From Shewanella sp. MTB7 (GTDB lineage: Bacteria; Pseudomonadota; Gammaproteobacteria; Enterobacterales; Shewanellaceae), in contig NZ_CP085636.1 in the NCBI RefSeq assembly GCF_027571385.1, positions 2,418,001 through 2,482,000 on the forward strand: 64,000 bases of DNA. Direction: 5' to 3'. A program made the position numbers and the translations under genes. The notes under the pieces were generated by a model that was given only the letters and a program-made list of their open reading frames with translations, was not told where the DNA came from and did not search any database. Below, one piece after another: positions 45,721-55,107 of the stretch; positions within the stretch are counted from its first letter, which is position 1; every line of letters starts with the position of its first letter.

Positions 45721-46599
45721 TGTGTACTCCATGTTCTTATCATTTTTCTCATGTACAAATTAGCGTTCGGAGCAGATCATTCTATTAAAATGGTCTACCC
45801 AATTTATTACTTGTAAGAGGCCATAATTGAACCGGATTTTATGTCTGAAAACGTTTTGTCCATTAGGTTAATAGGACTCAAACCACCGCATTCCACACAA
45901 TCAATCACTGTATTTATCTTTCTTATAGTTATGGTATGAAACATACTTCTAACGTTTCAACTTCATATAAATAAACTTGGTTTGAAGAGTCTTGAATCTA
46001 TGTGAAAAGTTGTGAAATATACGATTGTATTTTTTAATCTATTGATTGTGTTAATTAAAGTTTTTAACTGATTCGATGATAATATCTGTTAGTTAGGTTG
46101 TTTTTCACGACGGATGAACTGATATTGCTGTCGAGTTAATCTGATATAGGTGCTAAAGACAGTGGCGGGAAGGAGTTAAGATCTGGGATTGTGTTACTTA
46201 CGTGCAATAGATCAGAGTAAATGAATTCATTTGCGTCGTTTTAAAGGGGCAACCTGTGTTCTAGTTCAATTTATCATGATCTTGCCGTAGTAAAAACGTC
46301 ATCCATCTAATGGTTATCTTGACTCTGAGTATCTGTGGGATAGCTGCTTTTACCTTATTCACGCGCTGATATATTGTTTAATCTGTAGTTATATAACAAT
46401 ATTAAGAGATAGATTGATTCTGGCTAACGTAAGGCTAATATTCTTGTGTTAGGATGCTGGCGTTTTTGTATGAGGATATAGCTACAGGTGAAGGCTGGTC
46501 TTTGATCAGTTTGTAAACCATAATTTAAATCTGATTGTCTCGAATCAATTTTCGTATCGAGAGTCGGAGGTTTTGCTTTAGGAAATAGGGTTTCAACAT
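45721..46599. other. Long intergenic region (879 bases)
   Basis: No coding sequence or structured RNA could be supported on either strand. It contains promoters for receptor B (minus) and the HD-GYP gene (plus). Visible dyads are AAAACGTTTT (45848-45857), GTATG-AAA-CATAC (45934-45946), and TGAAAC paired with GTTTCA (45937-45959). The rest is AT-rich and unassigned, and could hide a small RNA. Confidence 0.5.
45846..45859. promoter_or_regulatory. Palindrome resembling a LacI-family operator
   Basis: TGAAAACGTTTTGT contains a perfect 10-bp palindrome with a central CG, the general form of LacI/GalR-type operators. It lies about 126 bases upstream of receptor B. No LacI-type gene is in the window. 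Confidence 0.3.
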
Positions 46600-47769
46600 A
46601 TGATTGTCGAGCAAGATATCTCTAATGTTCGTGTTGGCATGTACGTTCTGGACATTACCTACCCGAAAGGAAAGTTTCACCTTACTAAGCCCAGTTGGTT
46701 GGATAGTGAGCGTGTTATTGAAGGGCTAAGGAATAAAGGAGTGCAGCGACTTCTTATCGACATGAGTAAGACTCGAGAACCTTCGGTGATCTCTCCTCAG
46801 ATTATAGAAATAGTCGTTCCTTCTTTTACACAACAAATTACCCAAGCTAGATCGGTTTTTGACGAGTCTAAAGGTATTCAGAAAAAACTGTTTCATGCAG
46901 CAAAAAATGGTCATGCACTTGATCTTCAATCTGTATGTAAGATCACCGATGAATCTATTGATATGATCTTTGAAAACCCAGATGCTCTTGCATGCGTACT
47001 TAACATCCGCCATAAGGATGAGTACTTACTAGAACACTCTATTGCTGTATCTGTACTGCTCACTATGTTTGCTTTTCATATGAAGTTTGAGAGAGAGATT
47101 GTCAGTCAGCTGGCCATCGGGGCATTTCTTCATGACGTGGGAAAAATTATGATCCCGGATGCCATTTTAAATAAGCCCGGGAAGTTAACAGATAAAGAGT
47201 TTGAAATCATGAAAGCGCATGCCACTCACTCTATTAATGTGATTAAGAAGACCCCAGGTGTTAGTGCATTAAGTCTTGAAGTCGCTGCATTACATCATGA
47301 AAAGCTTAACGGTGAGGGATACCCTAACAAGGTCAAGTCTAATGAGATCTCTATCTATGGGCGTATGATCTCCATCTGTGACATTTTTGATGCATTGACA
47401 TCGAGTCGCTGCTACAAAGAGGGTTATTCTCAAGTAAAAGCCTTTAGTATTTTGAGAGAGTTAAGTAAAGATAACCAACTTGATATAAATTTGGTTGATA
47501 ATTTCATTCAGTGTATGGGGGTTTATCCAGTAGGGGCTCTGGTTCAGCTTGATTCGAACAGATTAGCCATTGTTGAGAGTCATAATTTACAAGATCCAGT
47601 TCGCCCGAAGGTGAAGGCCTTCTATCGTTTAGATCCTAAACAATTCGAATTGGCACAAAATATTGATTTATCATCGATGCAGACCGAACGGATAGTGAAA
47701 TGTGTCAGAGCCGATGAATTTAACTTAAATATGGATCAGATCATTGAGTTTTTAGCCCATGAGGGTTGA
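46600..47769 (+). CDS. HD-GYP domain c-di-GMP phosphodiesterase
   Basis: Predicted cytoplasmic phosphodiesterase that hydrolyses cyclic di-GMP. The 389 residues begin with a DUF3391 domain (about 1-130; VRVGMYVLDITYPKGKFHLT). The HD-GYP domain follows, with His178-Asp179 in HDVGKIMIPDAILNKPGKLT, HATHSINVIK, HHEKLNGEGYPN (GEGYP at 238-242) and ICDIFDALTSSRCYK. All metal-binding residues appear present. ATG 46600 lacks a strong ribosome site nearby but begins the conserved MIVEQDISNVRVGMYV. The gene is monocistronic, ending in a terminator shared with trpA. Confidence 0.93.
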   Translation: MIVEQDISNVRVGMYVLDITYPKGKFHLTKPSWLDSERVIEGLRNKGVQRLLIDMSKTREPSVISPQIIEIVVPSFTQQITQARSVFDESKGIQKKLFHAAKNGHALDLQSVCKITDESIDMIFENPDALACVLNIRHKDEYLLEHSIAVSVLLTMFAFHMKFEREIVSQLAIGAFLHDVGKIMIPDAILNKPGKLTDKEFEIMKAHATHSINVIKKTPGVSALSLEVAALHHEKLNGEGYPNKVKSNEISIYGRMISICDIFDALTSSRCYKEGYSQVKAFSILRELSKDNQLDINLVDNFIQCMGVYPVGALVQLDSNRLAIVESHNLQDPVRPKVKAFYRLDPKQFELAQNIDLSSMQTERIVKCVRADEFNLNMDQIIEFLAHEG

Positions 47770-47802
47770 TTGCTAGCGCTTAGATAAATGGTACAAATAA
47801 TA

Positions 47803-47830
47803 AAATAGCGCCTATTTGGCGCTATTTTTG
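47803..47830. terminator. Bidirectional terminator between HD-GYP gene and trpA
   Basis: AAATAGCGCC (47803-47812) pairs with GGCGCTATTT (47818-47827), followed by T residues on both strands. It ends the HD-GYP gene and the trp operon. Confidence 0.88.
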
Positions 47831-47847
47831 TGTAGATGATATGAATC

Positions 47848-48669
47848 TTACTCGGTTGCAGCTTTCATTTTGCGGGTGAATTCACCTAATTGAGCAAGAA
47901 GTTCTATTTCATTGTTTTTATTGGCTTCGATAATTTTTACCACTGCAGAGCCTGAAATGGCACCAGCTGCGCCAGCTTGAATGGCTTGTTTTACTTGAGC
48001 TGGCTCAGCAATACCAAAACCTAGCAGTGGTGGTGCGCCGTTAAACTCCTTGAGTCGAGATAAAATATCACCAATAGGCATACCCGCTTTAGACTCTGTA
48101 CCCGTGACACCTGCACGTGATAAGAGGTAGGTATATCCTTCTCCTTTTTCGCTGACAAGCTGAAGGGTGTCACGATCTGCATTAGGCGGAGCGATAAAGA
48201 TAGGTGCAATGCCATGGGCTTTAGCCGATGTGATAAATGGATCCGCTTCTTCAACTGGCACATCAGCGATCAATACCGAATCGATGCCAGCGGCTTTTGC
48301 TTTAGCGTAAAAAACGTCGATACCGTTAGCAAACACTAAGTTTGCATAGAGGAGCAGTCCGATAGGCAGCTCTGGGTATTTAGCCCGAATAAGCGTCAGC
48401 ATTTCAAAACACTGAGTTGGTGTGGTACCCGCAGCGAGTGAACGTAAATTTGCTCCTTGGATAACCGGACCATCAGCCAAAGGATCAGAGAAGGGGAAGC
48501 CTAGCTCTAGTGCATCAGCGCCATTTTCAACTAGGCAGTCGATAATCTTTAGTGAAAGCGCAGGGCTTGGGTCGCCTAAGGTGACAAAAGGGACAAATGC
48601 ACCTTGATTTTTCTCTTTTAGTGCGGCAAAAGTTGCCTTATAACGGCCTGCTTGTTTAAATTCAGTCAT
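47848..48669 (-). CDS. trpA: Tryptophan synthase alpha chain
   Basis: Cleaves indole-3-glycerol phosphate to indole and glyceraldehyde-3-phosphate, channelling indole to TrpB. The 273-residue TIM barrel carries [20 protein letters not shown], the catalytic Glu in [20 protein letters not shown], and the catalytic Asp region [13 protein letters not shown]. The phosphate-binding GFGIAEPAQ and [12 protein letters not shown] follow. ATG 48669 overlaps the trpB stop by eight bases and has GAGGAG within trpB; a GTG at 48675 is too close to that site. It is the last gene of the operon. Confidence 0.97.
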   Translation of the reverse strand: MTEFKQAGRYKATFAALKEKNQGAFVPFVTLGDPSPALSLKIIDCLVENGADALELGFPFSDPLADGPVIQGANLRSLAAGTTPTQCFEMLTLIRAKYPELPIGLLLYANLVFANGIDVFYAKAKAAGIDSVLIADVPVEEADPFITSAKAHGIAPIFIAPPNADRDTLQLVSEKGEGYTYLLSRAGVTGTESKAGMPIGDILSRLKEFNGAPPLLGFGIAEPAQVKQAIQAGAAGAISGSAVVKIIEANKNNEIELLAQLGEFTRKMKAATE

Positions 48670-49885
48670 TGCCACTCTCCTCTTTTTGCTGACTCGTTTG
48701 TGATTTCTCGCGCTCCTCTAATATGTCAGCTACGGTAAAGATGTCTTTATCGCCACGGCCCGATAGATTAACCACTAATAGGGTCTCTTTTGTGGCTTTT
48801 TGCGCCAGTTTGACGGCGTAAGCTATGGCATGAGCAGATTCTAACGCTGGGATGATCCCTTCGCAGCGAGCCAGTAGTTGGAAAGCATCTAATGCCTCAT
48901 CGTCGGTTGCTGACTCATAGGTTGCGCGTCCTGTTGCAGCCAAATGTGCATGCTGTGGGCCTACCGACGGAAAATCAAGGCCTGCAGAGACTGAGTATGA
49001 CTCCTCAATTTGCCCCTCCTTATCTTGCATCAAAGGTGCTTTCATGCCGAAGAAAATGCCTGTTTTACCATGCTTAAGTGGTGCGCCATGCATCGGCGTA
49101 TCTATGCCTAATCCTGCAGGTTCAACGCCAATAAGCTGCACACTAGGTTCATCGATAAAATCGGCAAACATACCGATTGCGTTGGACCCGCCGCCAACAC
49201 AGGCGATAACAGCATCGGGCAAGCGGCCTTCACGTTCAAGGATCTGTTTCTTCGTTTCTTCACCTATCATGCGCTGGAACTCACGTACGATAGTCGGGAA
49301 AGGGTGTGGACCTGCCGCAGTACCGAGTAGATAATGGGCTTTTTCATAACTGCCGGACCAGTCACGCATCGCTTCATTACAAGCATCTTTTAACGTGGAT
49401 GAACCCGATGTGACAGGAATAACCTCTGCACCCATCAGTTTCATTCGAAATACGTTTGGCGATTGACGCTCGATATCTTTTGCGCCCATGTACACTTTAC
49501 ACTTGAGACCGAGAAGTGCACAGGCTAGGGCCGTCGCGACACCATGTTGACCGGCGCCAGTTTCGGCAATGATCTCTTTTTTACCCATACGTTTAGCCAG
49601 TAAAGCCTGACCTAATACCTGATTGGTCTTGTGCGCGCCACCATGAAGTAAGTCTTCACGTTTGAGGTAAATTTTAACTAATGGATTTGGACTCAAGTTG
49701 CGCGTAAGCGTTAGGGCTGTTGGACGACCGGCATAGTTTTTGAGTAGATCGGTAAACTCGGCCTGAAATGCTTCATCTTCTTGTGCTTCAATAAATGCAG
49801 TTTCTAACTGTCTCAGTGCAGGCATTAATATTTGTGGTACGTACATACCACCATATTCGCCGAAGTAGGGGTCGAGCTTAGTCAT
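48662..49885 (-). CDS. trpB: Tryptophan synthase beta chain
   Basis: PLP enzyme that joins indole and serine to make tryptophan. The 407 residues include the Schiff-base Lys in [40 protein letters not shown], and the PLP-phosphate loop [12 protein letters not shown]. The C-terminal tail ([18 protein letters not shown]) is a short polar extension beyond the usual 397 residues. It overlaps trpA and is separated from trpCF by 109 bases, the largest gap in the operon. Confidence 0.98.
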   Translation of the reverse strand: MTKLDPYFGEYGGMYVPQILMPALRQLETAFIEAQEDEAFQAEFTDLLKNYAGRPTALTLTRNLSPNPLVKIYLKREDLLHGGAHKTNQVLGQALLAKRMGKKEIIAETGAGQHGVATALACALLGLKCKVYMGAKDIERQSPNVFRMKLMGAEVIPVTSGSSTLKDACNEAMRDWSGSYEKAHYLLGTAAGPHPFPTIVREFQRMIGEETKKQILEREGRLPDAVIACVGGGSNAIGMFADFIDEPSVQLIGVEPAGLGIDTPMHGAPLKHGKTGIFFGMKAPLMQDKEGQIEESYSVSAGLDFPSVGPQHAHLAATGRATYESATDDEALDAFQLLARCEGIIPALESAHAIAYAVKLAQKATKETLLVVNLSGRGDKDIFTVADILEEREKSQTSQQKEESGND

Positions 49886-49994
49886 TTGATATCCTTAAAT
49901 AGATCTGCTTTGCATCTCTATGTGTGCCACTTTCGTTAAAGAGACGGTGGCGTTAATTGGTGCCATTTAGGCAATATGTCAAAAATACTATTTA

Positions 49995-51425
49995 TTAATA
50001 CTGCCTTAGGGCGCGAAAGGCTGCTGCAACCTTTTGGTGATCTTTCTGCCCCGGTGTCAGCTCTAACCCTGAGTTAAAGTCCAGTCCGTAGAAGCCCTGG
50101 GTGGCAGCGCTGCTGGCATTGTCTGCATCTAAACCGCCTGCGAGCATGGCGTCTTGTTTGTTTGGAAGTTGTTGTTGCCAGTTAAAGGTGAGGCCAGTGC
50201 CGCCAAACTGAACGCCGCTTGCCTTGCTGCTCTTGCTATCAAACAAGATACGCTCAACATTGGTTGGGATAGATAATTCACTGGCGGTTGCATCAACATC
50301 AATGGGGATAGCTTTCCAGATCTGTGCCGTGCTATCTGCGGCCGCTAATGCGTTGCGTACTTGGCTTATCTCATATTCAGATTCGTTGCCATGGAGCTGT
50401 ACTGCATAGAGGTCAAGTTGTGAGGCAACTTCAGCGATATGTTCAGGCACTTCGTTGACAAACACACCGACAAAATAGAGTTGTTTATCGGTAGCCCGCT
50501 GCGCTTGAGTGAGGACCAGTGCTTGCTCTGGGCTGATATACCGCGGTGATTTTTTAGCAAAAATAAGTCCGCCGTACACCGCGCCAGCATCAGCTACGTT
50601 GTTGCTGTCAACAACGGATGTCAGTCCGCACACCTTGTTATGGCCAAGAGTGAGCGTACGACAGGCTAAGTCTAAATCATCAGCGGCCATCAAGGAGCTG
50701 CCCACAAGGAAACCATCAACGAGTGGGCTTAAACGGCGTACTTGGGCTTGGTTGTATATGCCAGACTCACTTATCACCACGCGATCGGCAGGAATATGAG
50801 GTGCGAGCTCCTCTGTGGTGGCTAAATCTGTCGACAGGTCACGCAGGTTACGGTTGTTGATGCCAATAATTGCGGCATTCAAGTCGATGGCTCGCTTGAG
50901 TTCAGCTTCGTTACTCACTTCTGTCAGTATATCTAAGCTGTATTTTTCAGCCTCTGTAGCAAGCTTGCGGTATTGCTTATCGTCCAGTACCGACAACATT
51001 AATAAAATAGCGTCGGCGCCTTGGTGTGCGGCTAATTTAACTTGATAGGTGTCAACGAAAAAGTCTTTGCATAATATCGGTTGTTTAACCCGAGCGCGGA
51101 CTTGAGGAATATAATCCATGTCACCTTGAAAAAATTGCTCGTCAGTAAGCACTGAGATGCACGCAGCGTAATGATTATAAACATCGGCTATCGCTTGGAC
51201 ATCAAAATGCTCGCGGATAAGGCCCTTAGAAGGACTGGCTTTTTTACACTCGAAAATAAAACCAGCGTTGGGGGCTTTTAATGCATCAAATAAGCTTCGA
51301 TCAGATATCTTTGGCTGCAAACTTGCTTCAGGGAAGCGTATTTTTAAAGCGGCAATATGGTCAGCTTTGGTGTCGACAATTCTTGTTAGTACATTGCTGA
51401 CTTCTTCTGTAGATGAATAGCTCAC
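49995..51425 (-). CDS. trpC: Bifunctional indole-3-glycerol-phosphate synthase / phosphoribosylanthranilate isomerase
   Basis: Catalyses two consecutive steps of tryptophan synthesis. The N-terminal IGPS domain (about 1-255) shows FIFECKKASPSKGLIREHFD, LCKDFFVDTYQV, IIGINNRNLRDLSTD and ISESGIYNQAQVRRL. The C-terminal PRAI domain (about 256-476) shows KVCGLTSVVDSNNVADAGAV, AVQLHGNESEY, and LAGGLDADNASSAA...GLDFNSGLE. I place the start at GTG 51425, which has AGGAG five bases upstream. An ATG at 51440, one base after the trpD stop, has no ribosome site but would be coupled to trpD. The fused trpCF is typical of enteric and Shewanella-like lineages. Confidence 0.95.
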   Translation of the reverse strand: MSYSSTEEVSNVLTRIVDTKADHIAALKIRFPEASLQPKISDRSLFDALKAPNAGFIFECKKASPSKGLIREHFDVQAIADVYNHYAACISVLTDEQFFQGDMDYIPQVRARVKQPILCKDFFVDTYQVKLAAHQGADAILLMLSVLDDKQYRKLATEAEKYSLDILTEVSNEAELKRAIDLNAAIIGINNRNLRDLSTDLATTEELAPHIPADRVVISESGIYNQAQVRRLSPLVDGFLVGSSLMAADDLDLACRTLTLGHNKVCGLTSVVDSNNVADAGAVYGGLIFAKKSPRYISPEQALVLTQAQRATDKQLYFVGVFVNEVPEHIAEVASQLDLYAVQLHGNESEYEISQVRNALAAADSTAQIWKAIPIDVDATASELSIPTNVERILFDSKSSKASGVQFGGTGLTFNWQQQLPNKQDAMLAGGLDADNASSAATQGFYGLDFNSGLELTPGQKDHQKVAAAFRALRQY

Positions 51426-51441
51426 TGTGACTCCTGACATA

Positions 51442-52500
51442 TTATTTAGCAGCAGTGCTAGCGTTAGCGAGCTGCTCAAGTAGTTGATACGCTTTACCAC
51501 TGGCGATGGTCTCTAGTGCCCGCTGCGTTCCGGATTTGACGCTATCACATACGCCTGAAATGTACAGGGCGCACCCCGCATTTACGGCAACAGCGTGGCT
51601 GTGGGCCAGTAGTCCTTTTCCTTGTAAGATTGCTCGTGTGAATTCGGCATTATCAATGGGTGTCCCGCCCTCTAAATCTGTTAATTGACCTTGGGTTACA
51701 CCTAAATCCTCAGGGGTTAAGGTGTACTGTGTGATGACATTATTATTGAGCTCACACACTAAGGTGTCGCCGTGTATGGCCACTTCATCAAGTCCGCTGC
51801 CATGGACCACCATAGCGCGCTTCATGCCTAAAGCTTTTAATACTTCGGCTATCGGCGCCACCAATTCGGCGCTGTATACGCCTAAAACGATAAAATCCGG
51901 ATGTGATGGGTTAATAAGCGGCCCAAGTACGTTAAACAGGGTGCGAGTTTTCAAGGCTTGGCGCACTGGCACTGCGTGACGCACGCCGCCGTGATAGTGA
52001 GGAGCAAATAGAAAGCACAAGCCGAGTTCATCCAAGCAATCACGGGCTGTTTCAGGCGCCATAGTGAGGTCTATGCCAAATTGTGCTAGTAGATCCGATG
52101 AGCCAGATTTACTTGAGACGCTGCGATTACCATGTTTTGCCACTTTGGCTCCAGCGGCGGCGGCAACAAAGGCGGCGGTAGTGGAAATATTGATGGTGTT
52201 ATGGCCATCACCGCCAGTGCCAACGATATCGACAATTCCTTGTTCACGAGTTATTTCACAAGGCGCAGGAAAAGCTTTAGCTGCGCTACGCAAGGCATCA
52301 GCGGCGCCGGATATTTCATCTATGGTTTCACCGCGCATCTTCATTGCAACGAGCATACCGGCCATGGCAACCTCACTCATCTCTCCGGCGATGATACTAC
52401 TGACCAGTTGCTTGGTTTCTTCTCGAGTGGCTGAGTCCCCAGCGAAGAGTTTATCTAGTATCGGTTGCAGATCAGCTGACTTGTTCAGATTTTGGCTCAT
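51442..52500 (-). CDS. trpD: Anthranilate phosphoribosyltransferase
   Basis: Transfers phosphoribose from PRPP to anthranilate. The 352-residue protein includes GMLVAMKMRGETIDEISGAA, the PRPP loop DIVGTGGDGHNTINISTTAA, KHGNRSVSSKSGSSDLL, and FLFAPHYHGGVRHAVPVRQA. TrpD is a stand-alone enzyme here, with the glutamine amidotransferase as a separate trpG. Start ATG 52500 overlaps the trpG stop by ATGA. Confidence 0.97.
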   Translation of the reverse strand: MSQNLNKSADLQPILDKLFAGDSATREETKQLVSSIIAGEMSEVAMAGMLVAMKMRGETIDEISGAADALRSAAKAFPAPCEITREQGIVDIVGTGGDGHNTINISTTAAFVAAAAGAKVAKHGNRSVSSKSGSSDLLAQFGIDLTMAPETARDCLDELGLCFLFAPHYHGGVRHAVPVRQALKTRTLFNVLGPLINPSHPDFIVLGVYSAELVAPIAEVLKALGMKRAMVVHGSGLDEVAIHGDTLVCELNNNVITQYTLTPEDLGVTQGQLTDLEGGTPIDNAEFTRAILQGKGLLAHSHAVAVNAGCALYISGVCDSVKSGTQRALETIASGKAYQLLEQLANASTAAK

Positions 52501-53102
52501 GCATTAACTCCTTGATGGCGATTAATGCCGGTTAACTCGTTTAACGTTTGAATAAGCAGCTGGCTGCCAAGTGTGGTGAGAATGGATTCTGGGTGAAACT
52601 GAAATCCAATTGCTTGATGGCTTTTGTGGGAGATAGCCATGGGCATCGATTCCGTGGTTGCTATCACATCTAAACAATCAGGCACCACAGTGGCAACGAG
52701 GCTGTGATAACGAGCAACAGGCAGAGGAGAGGGGAGATTGTTAAATATGCCGCTTGCTTGATGATAAATTGGACTGGCTTTGCCGTGAACCACTTGGTTT
52801 GCTCGCTCAACTTTTCCGCCGTAATGCTCTACTATGGCCTGATGTCCAAGACAGATCCCAAGCATGGGGACTTTACCTGCAAGCAGGCCAATGAGCGCCA
52901 TTAAGCAACCTGCTTCGTGGGGAGCACCAGGGCCAGGTGAGAGCACTAGCGCCGCTTTATTCTTTTCATTGAGTAGCTTGTCGGCAATAAACTTGGCGTC
53001 GACATCGTTACGGTAAATGACAACTTCATAGCCTAAACTTCTGAATTGATCGACTAAGTTGTAGGTAAACGAGTCGAAATTATCGAGTAGATACAGTTTC
53101 AT
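52497..53102 (-). CDS. trpG: Anthranilate synthase component II (glutamine amidotransferase)
   Basis: Supplies ammonia from glutamine to TrpE. The 201 residues hold the class I amidotransferase triad: Cys in LGICLGHQAIVEHYGG, and His-Glu in IGFQFHPESILTTLGS. N-terminal LLDNFDSFTYNLVDQF is characteristic. ATGA overlaps link it to trpE upstream and trpD downstream. Confidence 0.97.
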   Translation of the reverse strand: MKLYLLDNFDSFTYNLVDQFRSLGYEVVIYRNDVDAKFIADKLLNEKNKAALVLSPGPGAPHEAGCLMALIGLLAGKVPMLGICLGHQAIVEHYGGKVERANQVVHGKASPIYHQASGIFNNLPSPLPVARYHSLVATVVPDCLDVIATTESMPMAISHKSHQAIGFQFHPESILTTLGSQLLIQTLNELTGINRHQGVNA

Positions 53103-54658
53103 AGTCCACCTCCCATTTTAATGGCTGAAATCACTGCTTGGGCTTTTTGTCTGGTTTCATCAGCTTCTGCTTGTGGATCTGAGTCAAACACGACCCCAGC
53201 ACCTGCTTGGATATAAGCTGTGCCGTCTTTAACAAAAGCAGCGCGAATGACAATACAGGTATCCATGTCTCCCAAACTGTTTAGATAACCTACTGCGCCA
53301 CCATAACTGCCACGGCGGCTTTTTTCAGCTCCACGGATCAGTTGAGCTGCACTCACTTTAGGTGCACCGGTTAACGTGCCCATGTTCATGCATGCTTGAT
53401 AGGCATGGAGCGCATCGAGATCGCTGCGCAGTTGACCTGTTACGCGACTGACTAAGTGCATCACGTGGGAGTAACGGTCGACTTTCAATAACTCTGCGAC
53501 TTTTCGTGTACCACTTTGACTGATGCGGGCCACATCGTTGCGGGCTAAATCGACCAGCATTAGATGTTCAGATAGCTCTTTTTTATCCAGTCTCAGTTCA
53601 AGTTCAATGCGGCTATCGAGATCGAAATCTATCTCGCCATCGGCGGTTTTTCCGCGTTGGCGTGTTCCTGCTATAGGGTAGATCTCAACTTGATTGGTGT
53701 GGGTTTCATATTTTAGCGCGCTCTCTGGAGACGCGCCAAAAAGGGTAAAGTCTTGACCCCGAAAGTAGAACATATAGGGGCTGGGGTTAGTTAAGCGTAG
53801 CGCACGATAAGCGCCTAATGTGTTAGGACAAGGTAGGCTAAAACTACGTGAAGGTACCACTTGAAAAATGTCACCAGCAATAATATGTGATTTTAGGTCT
53901 TGTACCATTTGTTTAAACGCATCATCACTGATATTAACTTGGGTATCAGCGGTTACAGGGATTAAAGGGTCAATCACTGAGGTTTGCTCAGCTTGAGCTT
54001 GTAGGCTTTGTACTCGCTTTAATAATTGGTTTTTTAGTTCAGGTGATGCGGGTGAATCTTGGGTGCTAAACAGGTGCGAAACAATGTCAGCTTGTTGCTG
54101 TTGATGATCAATAAGAATCAATGTTTCGGCGAGGTAAAACAGATAATCGGGACAAGTGTTTTTACCTTGAGGGACTTCAGGGAGCGGCTCGACGGTGTCA
54201 ATTAAGTCATAAGCCAATACGCCACCTAAAAACAGATCTTCAAATGCTGGTGTCTCACCACAACTGATCTCTTTGACTAACGCGCGCAAGCCATCGAGAG
54301 GAGAGCTCGACTTGAGTCTGGCATCCTCATCTAATATCTCTCTCTCTTTAACCAATGTTAGCGTTAAAATGTGTTCATTGAGCTCGCTGTGAGCATCATT
54401 AAAGAACGTTTGTATTGGCGTTAACAGTTGCAGACCATTATCGGTTAATGCGGTGAAAGTGAGTTGGTAGCCATCACAACGTATCATCATGGCGCTATGA
54501 GTCATCACCATGCTTTTTAGATGGTCTTTGCTCTCAATTTCAGCGGATTCGAGTAACATTGTGTGTGGCGCATCTTGGGTAAGTTGCTGGTATAAGCGCA
54601 GAGGGTCCGCATGATAGGTGATCCTCTCCTTACTTGACGTCACGTGAGCTATTTTCAT
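53099..54658 (-). CDS. trpE: Anthranilate synthase component I
   Basis: Converts chorismate to anthranilate, the committed step. The 519-residue chorismate-binding enzyme has the feedback-inhibition motif LLESAEIESK near residue 35-45, and catalytic blocks IFQVVPSRSFSLPCP, SPESALKYE, GTRQRGKTADGEIDFDLDSR, HLMLVDLARNDVARI and GTLTGAPKVSA. It is the first structural gene, 153 bases after the leader-peptide stop, and is under the attenuator. Confidence 0.98.
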   Translation of the reverse strand: MKIAHVTSSKERITYHADPLRLYQQLTQDAPHTMLLESAEIESKDHLKSMVMTHSAMMIRCDGYQLTFTALTDNGLQLLTPIQTFFNDAHSELNEHILTLTLVKEREILDEDARLKSSSPLDGLRALVKEISCGETPAFEDLFLGGVLAYDLIDTVEPLPEVPQGKNTCPDYLFYLAETLILIDHQQQQADIVSHLFSTQDSPASPELKNQLLKRVQSLQAQAEQTSVIDPLIPVTADTQVNISDDAFKQMVQDLKSHIIAGDIFQVVPSRSFSLPCPNTLGAYRALRLTNPSPYMFYFRGQDFTLFGASPESALKYETHTNQVEIYPIAGTRQRGKTADGEIDFDLDSRIELELRLDKKELSEHLMLVDLARNDVARISQSGTRKVAELLKVDRYSHVMHLVSRVTGQLRSDLDALHAYQACMNMGTLTGAPKVSAAQLIRGAEKSRRGSYGGAVGYLNSLGDMDTCIVIRAAFVKDGTAYIQAGAGVVFDSDPQAEADETRQKAQAVISAIKMGGGL

Positions 54659-54732
54659 CTAATGTCTCGCTTATCTTATTGTCTTGTATCGCAATAGGGG
54701 CTGATCTTTATTTTTTGTGTTAAATTTCAAGT

Positions 54733-54761
54733 ACAAAAAAGCCCGCAATCTATGCGGGCTT
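54733..54761 (-). terminator. trp attenuator terminator
   Basis: On the minus strand AGCCCGCA pairs with TGCGGGCT around a five-base loop (54760-54740), followed by a T-run (54740-54735). It lies between trpL and trpE, the position of the intrinsic attenuator. Confidence 0.92.
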
Positions 54762-54811
54762 CTTGTTGAATCTTGTCTCTTTTACATGAGCACAGAGTTT
54801 CACACTACCCG

Positions 54812-54868
54812 CTAATTTGGGAAGTGCCACCACCAATTAATGTTTTGTGCTTGAAAACGTGTGTTCAT
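54812..54868 (-). CDS. trpL: trp operon leader peptide
   Basis: An 18-residue peptide, MNTRFQAQNINWWWHFPN, with three consecutive Trp codons. It starts at ATG 54868, six bases after AAGGG. Ribosome stalling at the Trp codons when charged tRNA-Trp is scarce would favour the antiterminator and let transcription enter trpE. E. coli TrpL has two Trp codons; three make the sensor more stringent. Confidence 0.92.
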   Translation of the reverse strand: MNTRFQAQNINWWWHFPN

Positions 54869-54888
54869 TCTAACCCTTGAAATGGTAA

Positions 54889-54930
54889 GTATAAAATCAT
54901 GTAAAATAGAGCGGAGCATCTTTATGCTCC
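54889..54930 (-). promoter_or_regulatory. trpLp: trp promoter region with 7-bp dyad
   Basis: A -10-like TATACT on the minus strand (54894-54889) lies 21 bases before the leader ATG. A perfect dyad GGAGCAT/ATGCTCC (54913-54919, 54924-54930) covers the expected -35 position. No sequence like the enteric TrpR box (CTAGT...ACTAG) is visible. Confidence 0.45.
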
Positions 54931-55107
54931 CAATGCCTATATAAAAGCATTTGCGAGTGAACCATGTCAATTGAATCTTTTAAAAATTGTCATATTTTTA
55001 GTTTATATCTTAGATACACAATTACAATAGTGTTGGCAGAATGATGAAATTATATCCCCGTTGATGTTAATTCCCCTTTTGCTAACAAACTCAAGTAGAA
55101 TAAGCCT

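Noticed and set aside
51426..51500. Longer trpCF start upstream of 51425
   Set aside because: Frame runs into the end of trpD. ATG 51440 remains possible but has no ribosome site.
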